Source of the DNA: Paenirhizobium cremeum
GTDB taxonomy: Bacteria; Pseudomonadota; Alphaproteobacteria; Rhizobiales; Rhizobiaceae
Assembly: GCF_022884085.1 (NCBI RefSeq)
Contig: NZ_JAGGCS010000014.1
Coordinates: 96,805 to 152,535 of the forward strand
Length of the DNA: 55,731 bases
Direction: 5' to 3'
Part shown: positions 29,226 through 37,671 of the stretch, one piece after another
How positions within the stretch are numbered: position 1 is the first letter of the stretch
How the letters are laid out: every line of letters starts with the position of its first letter
The notes under the pieces: generated by a model
Told to the model about the DNA's origin: nothing
Seen by the model: only the letters and a program-made list of their open reading frames with translations
The model's database searches: none
Made by a program: the position numbers and the translations under genes

Positions 29226-29925
29226 ATGGGAATGCGTGCGCGCGTGCCCCTTATCGACGGCCGATTTCAATATCCGGCAACAGCGTCGAGGTGGGAAGGC
29301 TATGAAGGGGCGGAAACCCTTCGTCAGATGATGCTGGCGGCAACGCCTTTTGCAGGGGCTGAAAAGGCCGGGCTTCATCTCGTTGGTGACCCGGCCATTA
29401 TCGACGCAGAGATCGCGCTGACCCAGACGGCGACGGAAGAGACGACTGTGCATCAGCAAGATCGACTTGACGCTGCCGTCATCCGCAATACCCCGACCGG
29501 CCGGAAATCATCTTCTGCGAGGCGAAGCACTTCACTAATGGGAACTTCGCGCCAGTGGTGGCAACCTACCTGCCGTCATCGGCCAGATCGAGGACTACGA
29601 GAAGGCGTTGACGAGGTATGCACCCTCACTGGCGGAAGGCAATGTCGAGGTTGCGAAGGCACTCGTACGCATCAATGCCATGAAAGGCCTTGCTCGCAAC
29701 GATGATGCCCCCGTGCTCAATGAGGCCATTCGCCAGATCGCAGAGAACAGCACTCGCCCTGTAATTGACGCCAAACCTCACCTTCTCATTTTTGGGTTCG
29801 ACAAGGCGCAGCGTGATGATCCCGCATGGAAGAAGCACCTCGAAAAGCTAGAAAATCAGCTTGGCGGGCGGGTCCGAGCCATCGGTATTCCAACACGCCA
29901 GTCTGTGGCGGTTCGGCAACAATAA
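29226..29925 (+). pseudogene. frameshifted PD-(D/E)XK-like gene remnant
   Basis: Three consecutive reading frames make sense only together. The first runs from the ATG at 29226 to about 29490 (ending HQQDRLDAAVIR). The second covers YPDRPEIIFCEAKHFTN to about 29540. The third continues as ELRASGGNLPAVIGQIEDYE and on to the stop at 29925. One break lies near 29488-29495; the other is best explained by loss of one G from a run at 29541-29543. EIIFCEAKHF resembles the E-x-K strand of a nuclease fold. The protein family is not recognised. A sequencing error is possible, but two breaks make decay more likely. Confidence 0.65.
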
Positions 29926-30032
29926 AAATTTATTCCGAAAAAGGCGCAATTTCTGAGGGCCTGAAATGAATACTAGGGGCGACCTGCTCCTAGCGAAGAC
30001 GGCCGCGTCTGAATGCAGAAGGATGAGGCCCA

Positions 30033-30524
30033 ATGAAAGCGAACAAGAATCCATCGAGATCGAAACGCACGTCGAACTGCGATTTTCCGGTTTTGCAATC
30101 GAATGATCGTCGCCACCAACTCGAGTGTGACGGCTGGCGGGAAAAGATAACCCTCAACCAGCAGGCGACCGGCGTGGCGCTGTTCTTTGGTGGAGAGCTC
30201 TCGTCCAGGAAGGTTCCCATCTATCTGGCGAACGCAACTGGCGCTCGATTGTGCAGTGTTTTTGGATCCGATGCAGGTTTCATCGATTTCAACGAAACTC
30301 ACGAAGACACACTAGCTCATGTTCGTGCATTAGGAACTATCGACAGCGGCACAGGCAGCTTCTTGGACACCTACCTGCTCGACCTCGGCGGCGATTTTCT
30401 CATCTCGTATAGCTTCATTGCCACCTCTGAAGAGGGTGTCCGTTATCACGGATCCGCTTCAATTCAGCGCCCGCCCGACGATGGCTGGATCGCCCTTGAG
30501 AATTGGGCTCCGATCCAGGTCTGA
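30033..30524 (+). CDS. hypothetical protein
   Basis: This 163-residue protein has no recognised domain. It is soluble in appearance, with a basic N-terminus (NKNPSRSKRTSNC) and a mixed alpha/beta body containing DTYLLDLGGDFLISYSFIA. GAAGGA lies about 9 nt before the ATG. It sits between the nuclease-like pseudogene and a small membrane-anchored protein, inside the first element, with atypical base composition compared with the core genes. The function is unknown. Confidence 0.55.
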   Translation: MKANKNPSRSKRTSNCDFPVLQSNDRRHQLECDGWREKITLNQQATGVALFFGGELSSRKVPIYLANATGARLCSVFGSDAGFIDFNETHEDTLAHVRALGTIDSGTGSFLDTYLLDLGGDFLISYSFIATSEEGVRYHGSASIQRPPDDGWIALENWAPIQV

Positions 30525-30587
30525 CCTTCCAAATCATCTCTCTGATAACAACCTACGGACGCCATTAGCGTCGCATGGAGCTTCCCA

Positions 30588-31118
30588 TTGGACGTCGAAT
30601 ATTTCAAATCCTGGAAATTTGCATTCGCAATTGCCGCAGGCATCACAGTTCTCGTTACTGGCTTCAAGGTCGTGAACCGACCCGATCTGGCGACGCAAAT
30701 TGCTCAACGACCGGCGACAGCGGCATTTCCAGGAGGAAAACCATCAGCTGATCTACAAAGCAAACCTTTGATAGAAGGCATGACGCAGCTGAGCCTAACC
30801 GCCACGCTCGCCGAACTTGAGCGGTACCTGACGCTGAACAACAATGAGATCGCTTGGGAACCCGAAAATGACAGGGCGTTCGTACTACGGACGACACGTG
30901 TCGATCCAATGACTCAAGTCATCAACAGTGTCGCGTTTCAAATGAAGGTCTACGAGCGCTCGGAGATTGTGAACCACGACCCCGCCTTGTCCTCCGGCGC
31001 AATAGCAGTGACCGCCATGGCGATCAATGCTGAGATGGTTGACCCTAGGATTGCGCAAAACGCGCTATTCCAAATCCAAAGTGAGATTGAATTGTTGCGC
31101 AGGCGTGGAGCATTTTGA
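30588..31118 (+). CDS. hypothetical protein with one N-terminal membrane segment
   Basis: This 176-residue protein starts at TTG, with GGAG 7 nt upstream. Residues about 10-27 (FAFAIAAGITVLVTGFKV) form a single hydrophobic segment, so it is probably anchored with the rest in the periplasm. The body has no recognised motif. It is the last gene before the distal att copy of the first element. Confidence 0.55.
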   Translation: MDVEYFKSWKFAFAIAAGITVLVTGFKVVNRPDLATQIAQRPATAAFPGGKPSADLQSKPLIEGMTQLSLTATLAELERYLTLNNNEIAWEPENDRAFVLRTTRVDPMTQVINSVAFQMKVYERSEIVNHDPALSSGAIAVTAMAINAEMVDPRIAQNALFQIQSEIELLRRRGAF

Positions 31119-31222
31119 CGCAGACCACTGATACGATTTCTTGCTACAAAACATAGCCCGATTTAGACCGTGAGCCGTTGAATTGATTAGGTTATTGGTT
31201 GGGGAGGCAGCCAGGTGCAGGG

Positions 31223-31240
31223 TCCAGGTTCCCCAGCCAA
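31223..31240 (+). other. attachment site (distal 18-bp copy)
   Basis: This is an exact copy of the tRNA-Gln 3' end sequence at 20269-20286. The two copies delimit an element of about 10.95 kb. The next integrase gene starts 158 bp further on, so a second element appears to be stacked at the same site. Confidence 0.85.
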
Positions 31241-31397
31241 TTCTCCCTAAAAGCCCTTAATTCCTTGATTTTCCAGTCGTGCCGGATATCGTTTTGGCAT
31301 CATTGGCGACCTGATGCCCAGAACTGATGCCCAAAGGTGATGCCCACGGCGCTTGAGCGCGGTGGACAGGCCCTGGGCAAAAGACAGGGCATTCGTC

Positions 31398-33485
31398 ATG
31401 GCCGTGCGCCACGAGGTCGAGAATCTGATCCGCCGCGGAAATATCTTCTATTGGCGGGCGCGCGTCCCAAGCGCCTTCGGGCAATGCCGACCGGGCAGCC
31501 GGCTTTCATTGAGCCTTCACTGTTCTGATCATAAGAAAGCGCAGGCGATCGGCCGCAAGCTGAACATGCTGATTGCCGAAGTGAAGTTGAAGCAGAAGGA
31601 ACCCATGTCCAAGGCGCAGCTCCAAAAGCTTTGCGAACACGAACGAGACATGATGCTCCTGCATCTGGAAGATGTCTCGATGGCAGCGCGGCGCTATGGC
31701 CGTCCCGCCGACATTTCAGAGCTGGAAATGGATCTGGAAAATGGATGGGCCTACCGACTGCTCGGTATGTTCGGCATAACCCATCACCTGACGCTGAAGG
31801 CCAATTGCCCCGGCTTCATCTATCTCCGGAAACAAGGGGTGCCCGCGTCCCATATTTTTGCGATCAACTCGAACTATGTCGAACTTCTACAAGAGGCGAA
31901 CTCGCGCGGCTTCAAGGAAGGCATTCGAAGATTGATGCACCTCTTCGAAATCAGTCCACACCCGCTCAACGAGGAAAAGGCCATGAAGGCCTATTTCAAT
32001 GGGCGGGCAGAGGCTCTCTTCGACGTCGCAGAACGGCATCCGCTCGCGGATCGCGACCTCAGCGAACTCACGGGCGGTTCGGCTTCGAGGACGCAGCCTG
32101 CAATCGTTGAAGTTGCCGCTCTAAAAACGGCGCAGCCATTGTCGGAGATCACAAATCCCGCCGATGACGTTGTCGCGCCCCCTACGCTCGAAGCAATGTC
32201 GATCAGGGAGCTTGATCTCACTCCCTTGCCGCGGTCGACCCTCAAAGAGCCGGTTGAGGAACAGACCCGACCCGTCATTCGTCTCGCGGATTTCGAAGCC
32301 GAGTGCGAAAAGCTCGTGAAGAACATGAAGGACGCTTGGGATGAGACTACCGCACGTGACGCTCGTGCGCTGGTTCGCATCTTCAAGGGCGTGCTCGAAG
32401 AACACGGTGTTGAACACACCGGCCAGATTACCCAGTACCATCTCGGCAAGCTTCGCCAGCACTTCAATGAAATTCCCGTTAGCTGGGGAAAGAGCGCCAG
32501 AATGAGGGCGATGTCGGCACCCGAGCTTCGCGCTGAGGGCGAGAGGCTGCGCGAGCAGGCCGAGACGGAGGGCAAAGAGGCGGCCGTGGGCTTGAGGGCA
32601 GCCACCATCCGCAAACACTTCGGAAATTTGAACCATTTCCTGAAACATGTCCGCGGCCACGGGTTTGACGTCGAGGATTGGACCTTCGACGGCTTGAGGC
32701 CGAAAAAGCCGAAGCTTGGCAGTATTCGCAAACAACAGCACAAGCCGAAGCCCGACGAAATCAAACCGATTTTTTCAAGCCCGATCTATACTGGTTCGCT
32801 GAACCACGATCGAGGCCGTAAAAAGCCGGGACCGCATGTCTTTCATGACGCGGCTTATTTCTTGCCGATCATGTTCTCCTACCTCGGAGCCCGGCGGCGC
32901 GAATTCGCTGGTCTTGCACTGGACGACATCGCTGAAGATGATGGCGGCCTCGTGCTGATCCTGCGGACAAACAAATTCCGGCGGCTGAAGACCGAGCAAT
33001 CAGAGCGGCTGTTGCCACTGCCGGAAGAGCTGGTTCGCTTGGGCTTCGTGGACTACTGTGCAACGCTCCAGGACCTGGGATATGAGGCCGTATTCCCTGA
33101 CCTCTTTTCCGACAAGACGCTGAATGATCCTGGCGACCGCTTCTACGACGTTTTCCTCCCGCTCATGAAACAGGCCTTGGGAGAGAAAATGTGGGATCGA
33201 GCTTTCCACGCCCTACGCCACGGCATGGCTGATACCCTACTTCAGGCGGGCGTCCCGCCCTTGGTCATCGACGACATCTCGGGACGGCTCAGTCAGGGCA
33301 GCGAGACAAGCCTTCGCTACACCAACCCCGCTGGTTTGCCGTTAATGCGCGATGCTCTCAGCAAGTATCCGATCATCACCGCCGGGATCGAACCCAAGCC
33401 GATCAAACTGCTCCCATGGGTCGAAAAGCGGCTGCCACCACCGTGGGCGCGCGAGGCGAAGAGCGAGGCGAGACGCCGGAAATAA
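31398..33485 (+). CDS. tyrosine-type site-specific integrase of the second element
   Basis: This is a 695-residue integrase related to the first one: it shares the IFSSPIYTGSLN-like segment and the catalytic-domain layout. An arm-binding-like start (LIRRGNIFYWRARVPSAF) precedes a long linker. The catalytic residues are R in LGARRREFAG, H604-x-x-R607 (HALRHGM) and Y641 (LRYT). The usual second histidine (GH) is replaced by GR (DISGRLSQG), as in some family members. The ATG at 31398 has AGGG upstream, and a TTG at 31353 is less likely. It lies 158 bp from the distal att copy. Confidence 0.9.
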   Translation: MAVRHEVENLIRRGNIFYWRARVPSAFGQCRPGSRLSLSLHCSDHKKAQAIGRKLNMLIAEVKLKQKEPMSKAQLQKLCEHERDMMLLHLEDVSMAARRYGRPADISELEMDLENGWAYRLLGMFGITHHLTLKANCPGFIYLRKQGVPASHIFAINSNYVELLQEANSRGFKEGIRRLMHLFEISPHPLNEEKAMKAYFNGRAEALFDVAERHPLADRDLSELTGGSASRTQPAIVEVAALKTAQPLSEITNPADDVVAPPTLEAMSIRELDLTPLPRSTLKEPVEEQTRPVIRLADFEAECEKLVKNMKDAWDETTARDARALVRIFKGVLEEHGVEHTGQITQYHLGKLRQHFNEIPVSWGKSARMRAMSAPELRAEGERLREQAETEGKEAAVGLRAATIRKHFGNLNHFLKHVRGHGFDVEDWTFDGLRPKKPKLGSIRKQQHKPKPDEIKPIFSSPIYTGSLNHDRGRKKPGPHVFHDAAYFLPIMFSYLGARRREFAGLALDDIAEDDGGLVLILRTNKFRRLKTEQSERLLPLPEELVRLGFVDYCATLQDLGYEAVFPDLFSDKTLNDPGDRFYDVFLPLMKQALGEKMWDRAFHALRHGMADTLLQAGVPPLVIDDISGRLSQGSETSLRYTNPAGLPLMRDALSKYPIITAGIEPKPIKLLPWVEKRLPPPWAREAKSEARRRK

Positions 33486-33491
33486 TTTCCG
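33476..33491. repeat. 16-bp near-palindromic element, copy 1
   Basis: CCGGAAATAATTTCCG overlaps the last codons of the second integrase gene, in the 21-bp gap region between two recombinase genes. It recurs as an exact inverted copy at 43298-43313 and, with one mismatch over 15 bp, at 55339. Confidence 0.7.
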
Positions 33492-33506
33492 ACGTCTCCG
33501 TCTGCA

Positions 33507-35828
33507 TTAGGCGGCTTCCCAGACCTGATTGAGGATGCGCGCGGCAAGTGCGGCCTTGTCCTGGGGCAAGAAGCGCCCGTAATGCTTGGCCACCATGTCG
33601 GCGGTGTCCTGGATCGCGTAGCTCGCCTGCTCGTAAGAGCCGGTCTGCTTCAAAATGTGGGTCGCCAGCACGTCGCGGACGTTGTGCGGACCATGAGGCA
33701 AAAGCCCCTTGATTGCGCCTCGTCCGGTATAGGGGTTGTGAATCCCGTAGCGCTGGATCGTGAGACGCCACGCCTCGTAGAAACTGGTCGTGTCGTAAGC
33801 CGCGTCGGTACTCGTCGTCTTGACCGTCTTGACGAAGAATGTGCCGGGATCCGCGGCCGACCGTAGCAGCACCGAGCGGTGCCGGTCGACGTAGGCGTCG
33901 ATGTACTTGTAGAGATCCAGGAGGTCCGGAAGCACGAGCCGGAAGGGCTTGTCGCCAAAGAAGGACGAATGCGCGTTCTTGAAGGCGACGGCAGGAATGA
34001 AAACCTCCCAGCCGCCTTCCCGATCACTCCAACGGATTTCGCCGCGCTTCATCTTTTCCAGCGCGCGTTCCGAACGCGGCATCGATCCCTTCGGATTGAG
34101 CATAAGTTGCCTGAGGTTCTTCTGGCGAAGCCCCAGGTGCAAGCCAAGCCTCAGCATCAGAAATGATCGCACCGCTTCGGCAGCCGGCCGAGGGTAACGA
34201 TGTTCATCCGGCATCAGGCGGATGATCTCCTCCGTGATTTTGCGATACTCGCCAACAGGGCTTGCCGCCTCAAGGACCGGCATGATCGGCTCGAATGGAT
34301 CGCGATGGACACGAGCGATCCGCTGGATTTCCTTGACGCGGTGGGCTGCATGCTTGTGGAAGTCATCGCAGGCACCGTGCCAGTCCGCGTTGGCGTAATC
34401 GATCTCATTCTGTGAGACGAGGCCGGCGACCGGTTGAACCCGCGCCAAAAGCTCCGGATGCTGTCGAAGCCACCCCGTGCCCTCCTTGGTGATCGCCAAG
34501 GCGATCCGCAACATGTCGACCTCCCAAGCAGTGAAGAAGCCGCGGCGTGTCTCCCGCCACTGCAGGTACCAATCCCAAACGCCAGGAAAAATGAGAAGGC
34601 CGAACGTCAACTGCCGAAGCGGTACCCCATAGCCCTTCACCTCTCCATCCTTCGCCGCAGCAAGGGCGCCGAACATTAGCCCGAGATGCTCGATCTTCTG
34701 AGAGGCGGTCTCCTCGCCCCAGACCCCGTTTCGCTGAAAACCGACCGACGTCAAAGCCGACGTCTTGAAGCGAACCAGGTCGGCCATTTCCATGGCAAGT
34801 GCCGGTGGCGCTTCTATCACGCCTGACAGCAGGTCAGGATCCTCGACCCAGGTCTCCTCGTAGTTCGCGGGCACGATGATTTTTCCGTCGCGTGGCGCTC
34901 GACCGCCATAGGAGACGCCGGGGAAACGGATGGCATAGCGTTGCTTGGCGGCGGCTGCCTGATATTTCCTGTAGTCGGTCGTGCCGCTGATGATCACACG
35001 CCGCACCCAATCGACGATCTCCTCCCTCTTTTGGAAGGACAGCGTGTTAAAATCCTCAGGCAAATGCCAGGCGATGCGACGCCGCTCGGCAGGTTCAATG
35101 CCGGACAATTCAAAGCCTGACGCCGATCGTGAGGGGTGCGGAAGCTTGGCTTTGAAGTAACCGGCCGGGAGCCGGTATCGCCGCTCGATCCGCGATAAGA
35201 TCTCAAAGCTCTCGGTACTGCGCGGCACTCTCCGACCTTCGATCCAGCTTAAAAGCGTATTCTTATCCGTGACGTCATCTGGACCGATGATGCCGCGATA
35301 GAGCGTCCAGTAGGTTTCGCCATGGCGCCGTAGATGAAGCTGCAAAGCCTCCGAGAAGTCCGCCGGTTCCTCCCAAACATCGAACAGGGCTTCTGGAAAT
35401 TCCAGATGTACGCGGGTGCTTGCTGCGGTAGCCGGCCGCGAGGACGGTGGCTGCTTCGGCATCCGCAGGGCAACTGCAGTGGCCACCTTGGCCCTCGGTG
35501 TCTTCCGTTTTCGACCGACTTCCGGGTTTGCTGCACTGGCTGAAAGGCGCGTGTCTCGAATCCACCGAGCGATAGCATCGAAAGCCGGATCAATCTGCCG
35601 TGCATTGTTCGCGAGGAGCTTGGCGTCCACGCTGCAGGCTGCTGCGACGACGTCCCAGTCCGTCTTGCCGCTGGCTCGCGGCGCTGGTCGCCCCGTCTGA
35701 ATGAGCGTGTGCATATACCACTTCAACCGAGAAAGTTCGTCGTCCTCCAAAAGCGGCGTCAGCCGTAGTTGGCAGAAGGCATCGATCTTGCGTTGAAAGG
35801 CTTTGGTAGAAAATTCGTTCATTTCCAT
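33507..35828 (-). CDS. large tyrosine recombinase-like protein with HTH segment
   Basis: This 773-residue protein shows the tyrosine recombinase signature in its last third: R in LGLHLGLRQKNLRQL, H715-x-x-R718 (HNVRDVLATH) and H749-Y750 (AKHYGRF) as the likely end motif with the nucleophile. A middle segment (LLSWIEGRRVPRSTESFEIL) looks like an Xre-type helix-turn-helix. The long N-terminal half has no recognised domain. It is encoded tail to tail with the second integrase, 21 bp apart. It may serve a second, nested module rather than the tRNA-targeted element. The start is at 35828 or 35822. Confidence 0.72.
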   Translation of the reverse strand: MEMNEFSTKAFQRKIDAFCQLRLTPLLEDDELSRLKWYMHTLIQTGRPAPRASGKTDWDVVAAACSVDAKLLANNARQIDPAFDAIARWIRDTRLSASAANPEVGRKRKTPRAKVATAVALRMPKQPPSSRPATAASTRVHLEFPEALFDVWEEPADFSEALQLHLRRHGETYWTLYRGIIGPDDVTDKNTLLSWIEGRRVPRSTESFEILSRIERRYRLPAGYFKAKLPHPSRSASGFELSGIEPAERRRIAWHLPEDFNTLSFQKREEIVDWVRRVIISGTTDYRKYQAAAAKQRYAIRFPGVSYGGRAPRDGKIIVPANYEETWVEDPDLLSGVIEAPPALAMEMADLVRFKTSALTSVGFQRNGVWGEETASQKIEHLGLMFGALAAAKDGEVKGYGVPLRQLTFGLLIFPGVWDWYLQWRETRRGFFTAWEVDMLRIALAITKEGTGWLRQHPELLARVQPVAGLVSQNEIDYANADWHGACDDFHKHAAHRVKEIQRIARVHRDPFEPIMPVLEAASPVGEYRKITEEIIRLMPDEHRYPRPAAEAVRSFLMLRLGLHLGLRQKNLRQLMLNPKGSMPRSERALEKMKRGEIRWSDREGGWEVFIPAVAFKNAHSSFFGDKPFRLVLPDLLDLYKYIDAYVDRHRSVLLRSAADPGTFFVKTVKTTSTDAAYDTTSFYEAWRLTIQRYGIHNPYTGRGAIKGLLPHGPHNVRDVLATHILKQTGSYEQASYAIQDTADMVAKHYGRFLPQDKAALAARILNQVWEAA

Positions 35829-35893
35829 TCACATAGCTGTTGTTGTCGTTCCCGCAGATGCGGGGCACGCGAGCTATGGGACTGGCATTAACC

Positions 35894-35916
35894 TCCGGTA
35901 ACTACGGGTTACCGGA
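35894..35916. repeat. 8-bp inverted repeat upstream of the recombinase gene
   Basis: TCCGGTAA and TTACCGGA flank a 7-nt loop, 66 bp upstream of the recombinase start. It could be an operator. Confidence 0.5.
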
Positions 35917-35945
35917 AGAGGAAGGCTTTATAAAAGCGATTCATC

Positions 35946-36007
35946 TGCAAACGGCGTTTCATGTAGTAACGGGGGGACGAAGTCCCTGAATGATAACGCC
36001 GTTTGCA
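35946..36007. repeat. perfect 13-bp inverted repeat with 36-bp spacer
   Basis: TGCAAACGGCGTT (35946-35958) and AACGCCGTTTGCA (35995-36007) are exact inverted copies, between the recombinase start and the 103-residue gene. The size and symmetry suggest a recombinase arm/core site or an operator. Confidence 0.6.
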
Positions 36008-36046
36008 ACAAGTTGGTAAACAAGCAGAGGCGATGGCCAGGAATCA

Positions 36047-36358
36047 TCAGCCCTGCAGGTGAACCTTGCGGCGGAAAGGCTGGTCATCGTGGGCATAGCG
36101 ATCAACGAGATCGTCGAAGACTTCGTAAGAAGCCCGCTCGTCAAAGCCCTGGTTGACCAAAAGCGTGACCAAGTAATCCGCTAGCTTGTCGAGCTGATCG
36201 CGGCGACCTTCATTGATATAGCCGCTGACCGTCCAGACCAGCAGTGTCCTCGCGACGTCGTCCCGGTCCGGGCGCCGCTCGGCCCGATGCCGGTCCCGGA
36301 GCCGCTGCTGCCGTTCCCGCTGCCTGGCGTTCCGCTCTTCCAAGGTCTGTCGTGCCAT
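36047..36358 (-). CDS. small charged hypothetical protein
   Basis: This 103-residue protein is not recognised. Residues 1-32 are strongly basic and probably a helix (TLEERNARQRERQQRLRDRH); the rest is helical with acidic patches. The ATG at 36358 has GGGGAGAA upstream. The frame stays open further upstream, but that part falls in the 21-bp repeat region and looks non-coding. It lies downstream of the protease operon on the same strand, separated by about 500 bp. Confidence 0.6.
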   Translation of the reverse strand: MARQTLEERNARQRERQQRLRDRHRAERRPDRDDVARTLLVWTVSGYINEGRRDQLDKLADYLVTLLVNQGFDERASYEVFDDLVDRYAHDDQPFRRKVHLQG

Positions 36359-36434
36359 GTTTTCTCCCCTTGTTGTCATCGATGGCACTATGATGGTCAG
36401 AGGACCGGCGGCACGGCGCAAGGCGTTTGTCGCT

Positions 36435-36497
36435 GAAACGGAATCATTTTGTTTTGAATCGGAATTCCGGAGTTTCGAATCGGATGAGCGCAATTTG
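36435..36497. repeat. 21-bp repeat block 1 (three units)
   Basis: Units start at 36435, 36456 and 36477 with GAAACGG, GAATCGG and GAATCGG. The last unit runs into AGCGCAATTTG. An AGTTGC/GCAACT inverted repeat follows. Confidence 0.7.
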
Positions 36498-36606
36498 TTT
36501 TGAGTTGCGGGCACGTTGAATGCCGTTGTCGGCAACTTATCGATCGCGGCGGCGAGCATGCGGGTGGCGGCGCTGGTCACTGCTGCACCGTCCGGGTTGA
36601 TTGCCT

Positions 36607-36732
36607 GAATCGGATTTTTCGAACTCGGAATCGGTCGCTCCGAGATTGGAAACAAAAATCTCGGGAATGGAATCGTTCGCCTGCAGCTTTGAATCGTTGC
36701 TCGGTGGTCCTGAATCCAATCAGCGCAATTTG
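36607..36732. repeat. 21-bp repeat block 2 (six units)
   Basis: Units start at 36607, 36628, 36649, 36670, 36691 and 36712, all spaced exactly 21 bp, with GAATCGG, GAATCGG, GAAACAA, GAATCGT, GAATCGT and GAATCCA. The last unit again runs into AGCGCAATTTG, and a CAGGTTGC/GCAACCTG inverted repeat follows. Confidence 0.75.
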
Positions 36733-36855
36733 TCTCAGGTTGCGGGTAACGCGACGTACATCGAGTCGATGTGCGGGCAACCTGAAGCCACGGAGGCCAA
36801 GGGCCATTTCGACGGTCCGCCGCCATGCTCGGCACGGCGACAGACCGTGCGAATG

Positions 36856-37671
36856 CTACGCCGAGGCGTTGAGGATTGCATCGACCGCCTGACCATCAAG
36901 CGCCTGAGCGTCGAACAGCTCGCGGACCAGCCGGTCGAAGGCCTGCCGGTTCTCCAGGATCACTTCCGTTGCCCTTGCCTGGGCGAACTCGAGCCGCCGA
37001 TGCACCCGCTCTGCCAGATCGACATCGCGGCTGAGGATTACGGTCGGATCCTTGTGTTCAAGGTAGAGCAGCGGATGGCGGCCCCCGAAGCCGAGCGCCT
37101 GCTCCACATCGAGCGCAACACGGGTTGCGCGCGCCAGATCGCTCTGTTCGGCGCCGCCGGAGCCTCCTGAGACGGTCTTCAGCACAATGGCTTCTGCCGC
37201 GCGCCCGGCCATGAGCATCGCCAACAGCCGCCCGTACCAGTCTTCGGTATCCGGATGGTTGGTGGCGAAGGTCACAGCGTTGTGGCCACCCTCTTTAGTG
37301 TCGATCGTAAGAGCCATGATCGATCCGAGCCGCAATGCGTGATGGACGACAGCATGACCGGATTCGTGGATCGCAAGACGCCGCCCGACGTCATACGGGA
37401 CCGGTGGGCGGTTATCGCGGATGCCGGCTTCGATGTCGGCATAAGTAAGGCGGCGCTTTTCGCGCCGTGCTTTCAACCGAGCTTCGCGCACGATGCGTTC
37501 GATGTCCGCGCCAGTCAGGCCCATCGCTCGTGTTGCGAGACGTCGCAACGCCTGGAGCACCGAGGTGTCCTGCTCGACCGTCTCTGGCCTATCGATGTCG
37601 CGCTCGGCGCCATCCTCCAGAATGATCTCGATTTCGTCCGAGAAGCTGTCGATCTTCATATTGCCTGTCAT
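36856..37671 (-). CDS. M41-type zinc metalloprotease carrying the AAA lid (split FtsH-like subunit)
   Basis: This 271-residue protein corresponds to the C-terminal part of FtsH without membrane segments. Residues about 40-85 (ATRAMGLTGADIERIVREAR) match the helical AAA lid of FtsH. Residues 100-270 are the M41 protease with zinc motif H102-E103-S-G-H106 and the third ligand D178 in EQSDLARATRVA. Its ATG overlaps the stop of the ATPase gene (ATGA) and has GGAGG 7 nt upstream, inside that gene, so it is a genuine separate, coupled subunit rather than a random frameshift. It presumably docks on the ATPase to form one degradation machine. This inference needs testing. Confidence 0.85.
   Translation of the reverse strand: MTGNMKIDSFSDEIEIILEDGAERDIDRPETVEQDTSVLQALRRLATRAMGLTGADIERIVREARLKARREKRRLTYADIEAGIRDNRPPVPYDVGRRLAIHESGHAVVHHALRLGSIMALTIDTKEGGHNAVTFATNHPDTEDWYGRLLAMLMAGRAAEAIVLKTVSGGSGGAEQSDLARATRVALDVEQALGFGGRHPLLYLEHKDPTVILSRDVDLAERVHRRLEFAQARATEVILENRQAFDRLVRELFDAQALDGQAVDAILNASA

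Larger units (their letters stand above)
36359..36855. other. 497-bp gap with two 21-bp repeat blocks
   Basis: No complete gene is visible. It contains two blocks of degenerate 21-bp repeats (36435-36497 and 36607-36732), each ending in the same AGCGCAATTTG sequence and each followed by an inverted repeat. Read on the minus strand the larger block encodes seven-residue units ending in Arg-Phe; the smaller block has an in-frame stop. Confidence 0.7.

Noticed and set aside
36435..36732. CRISPR array
   Set aside because: The 21-bp units have no constant repeat separated by unique spacers of regular length, and only about six bases are conserved per unit.
36359..36835. In-frame upstream extension of the 103-residue gene
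   Set aside because: A strong ribosome-binding site marks the internal ATG at 36358, and the extension runs through the 21-bp repeats with a composition unlike a protein.
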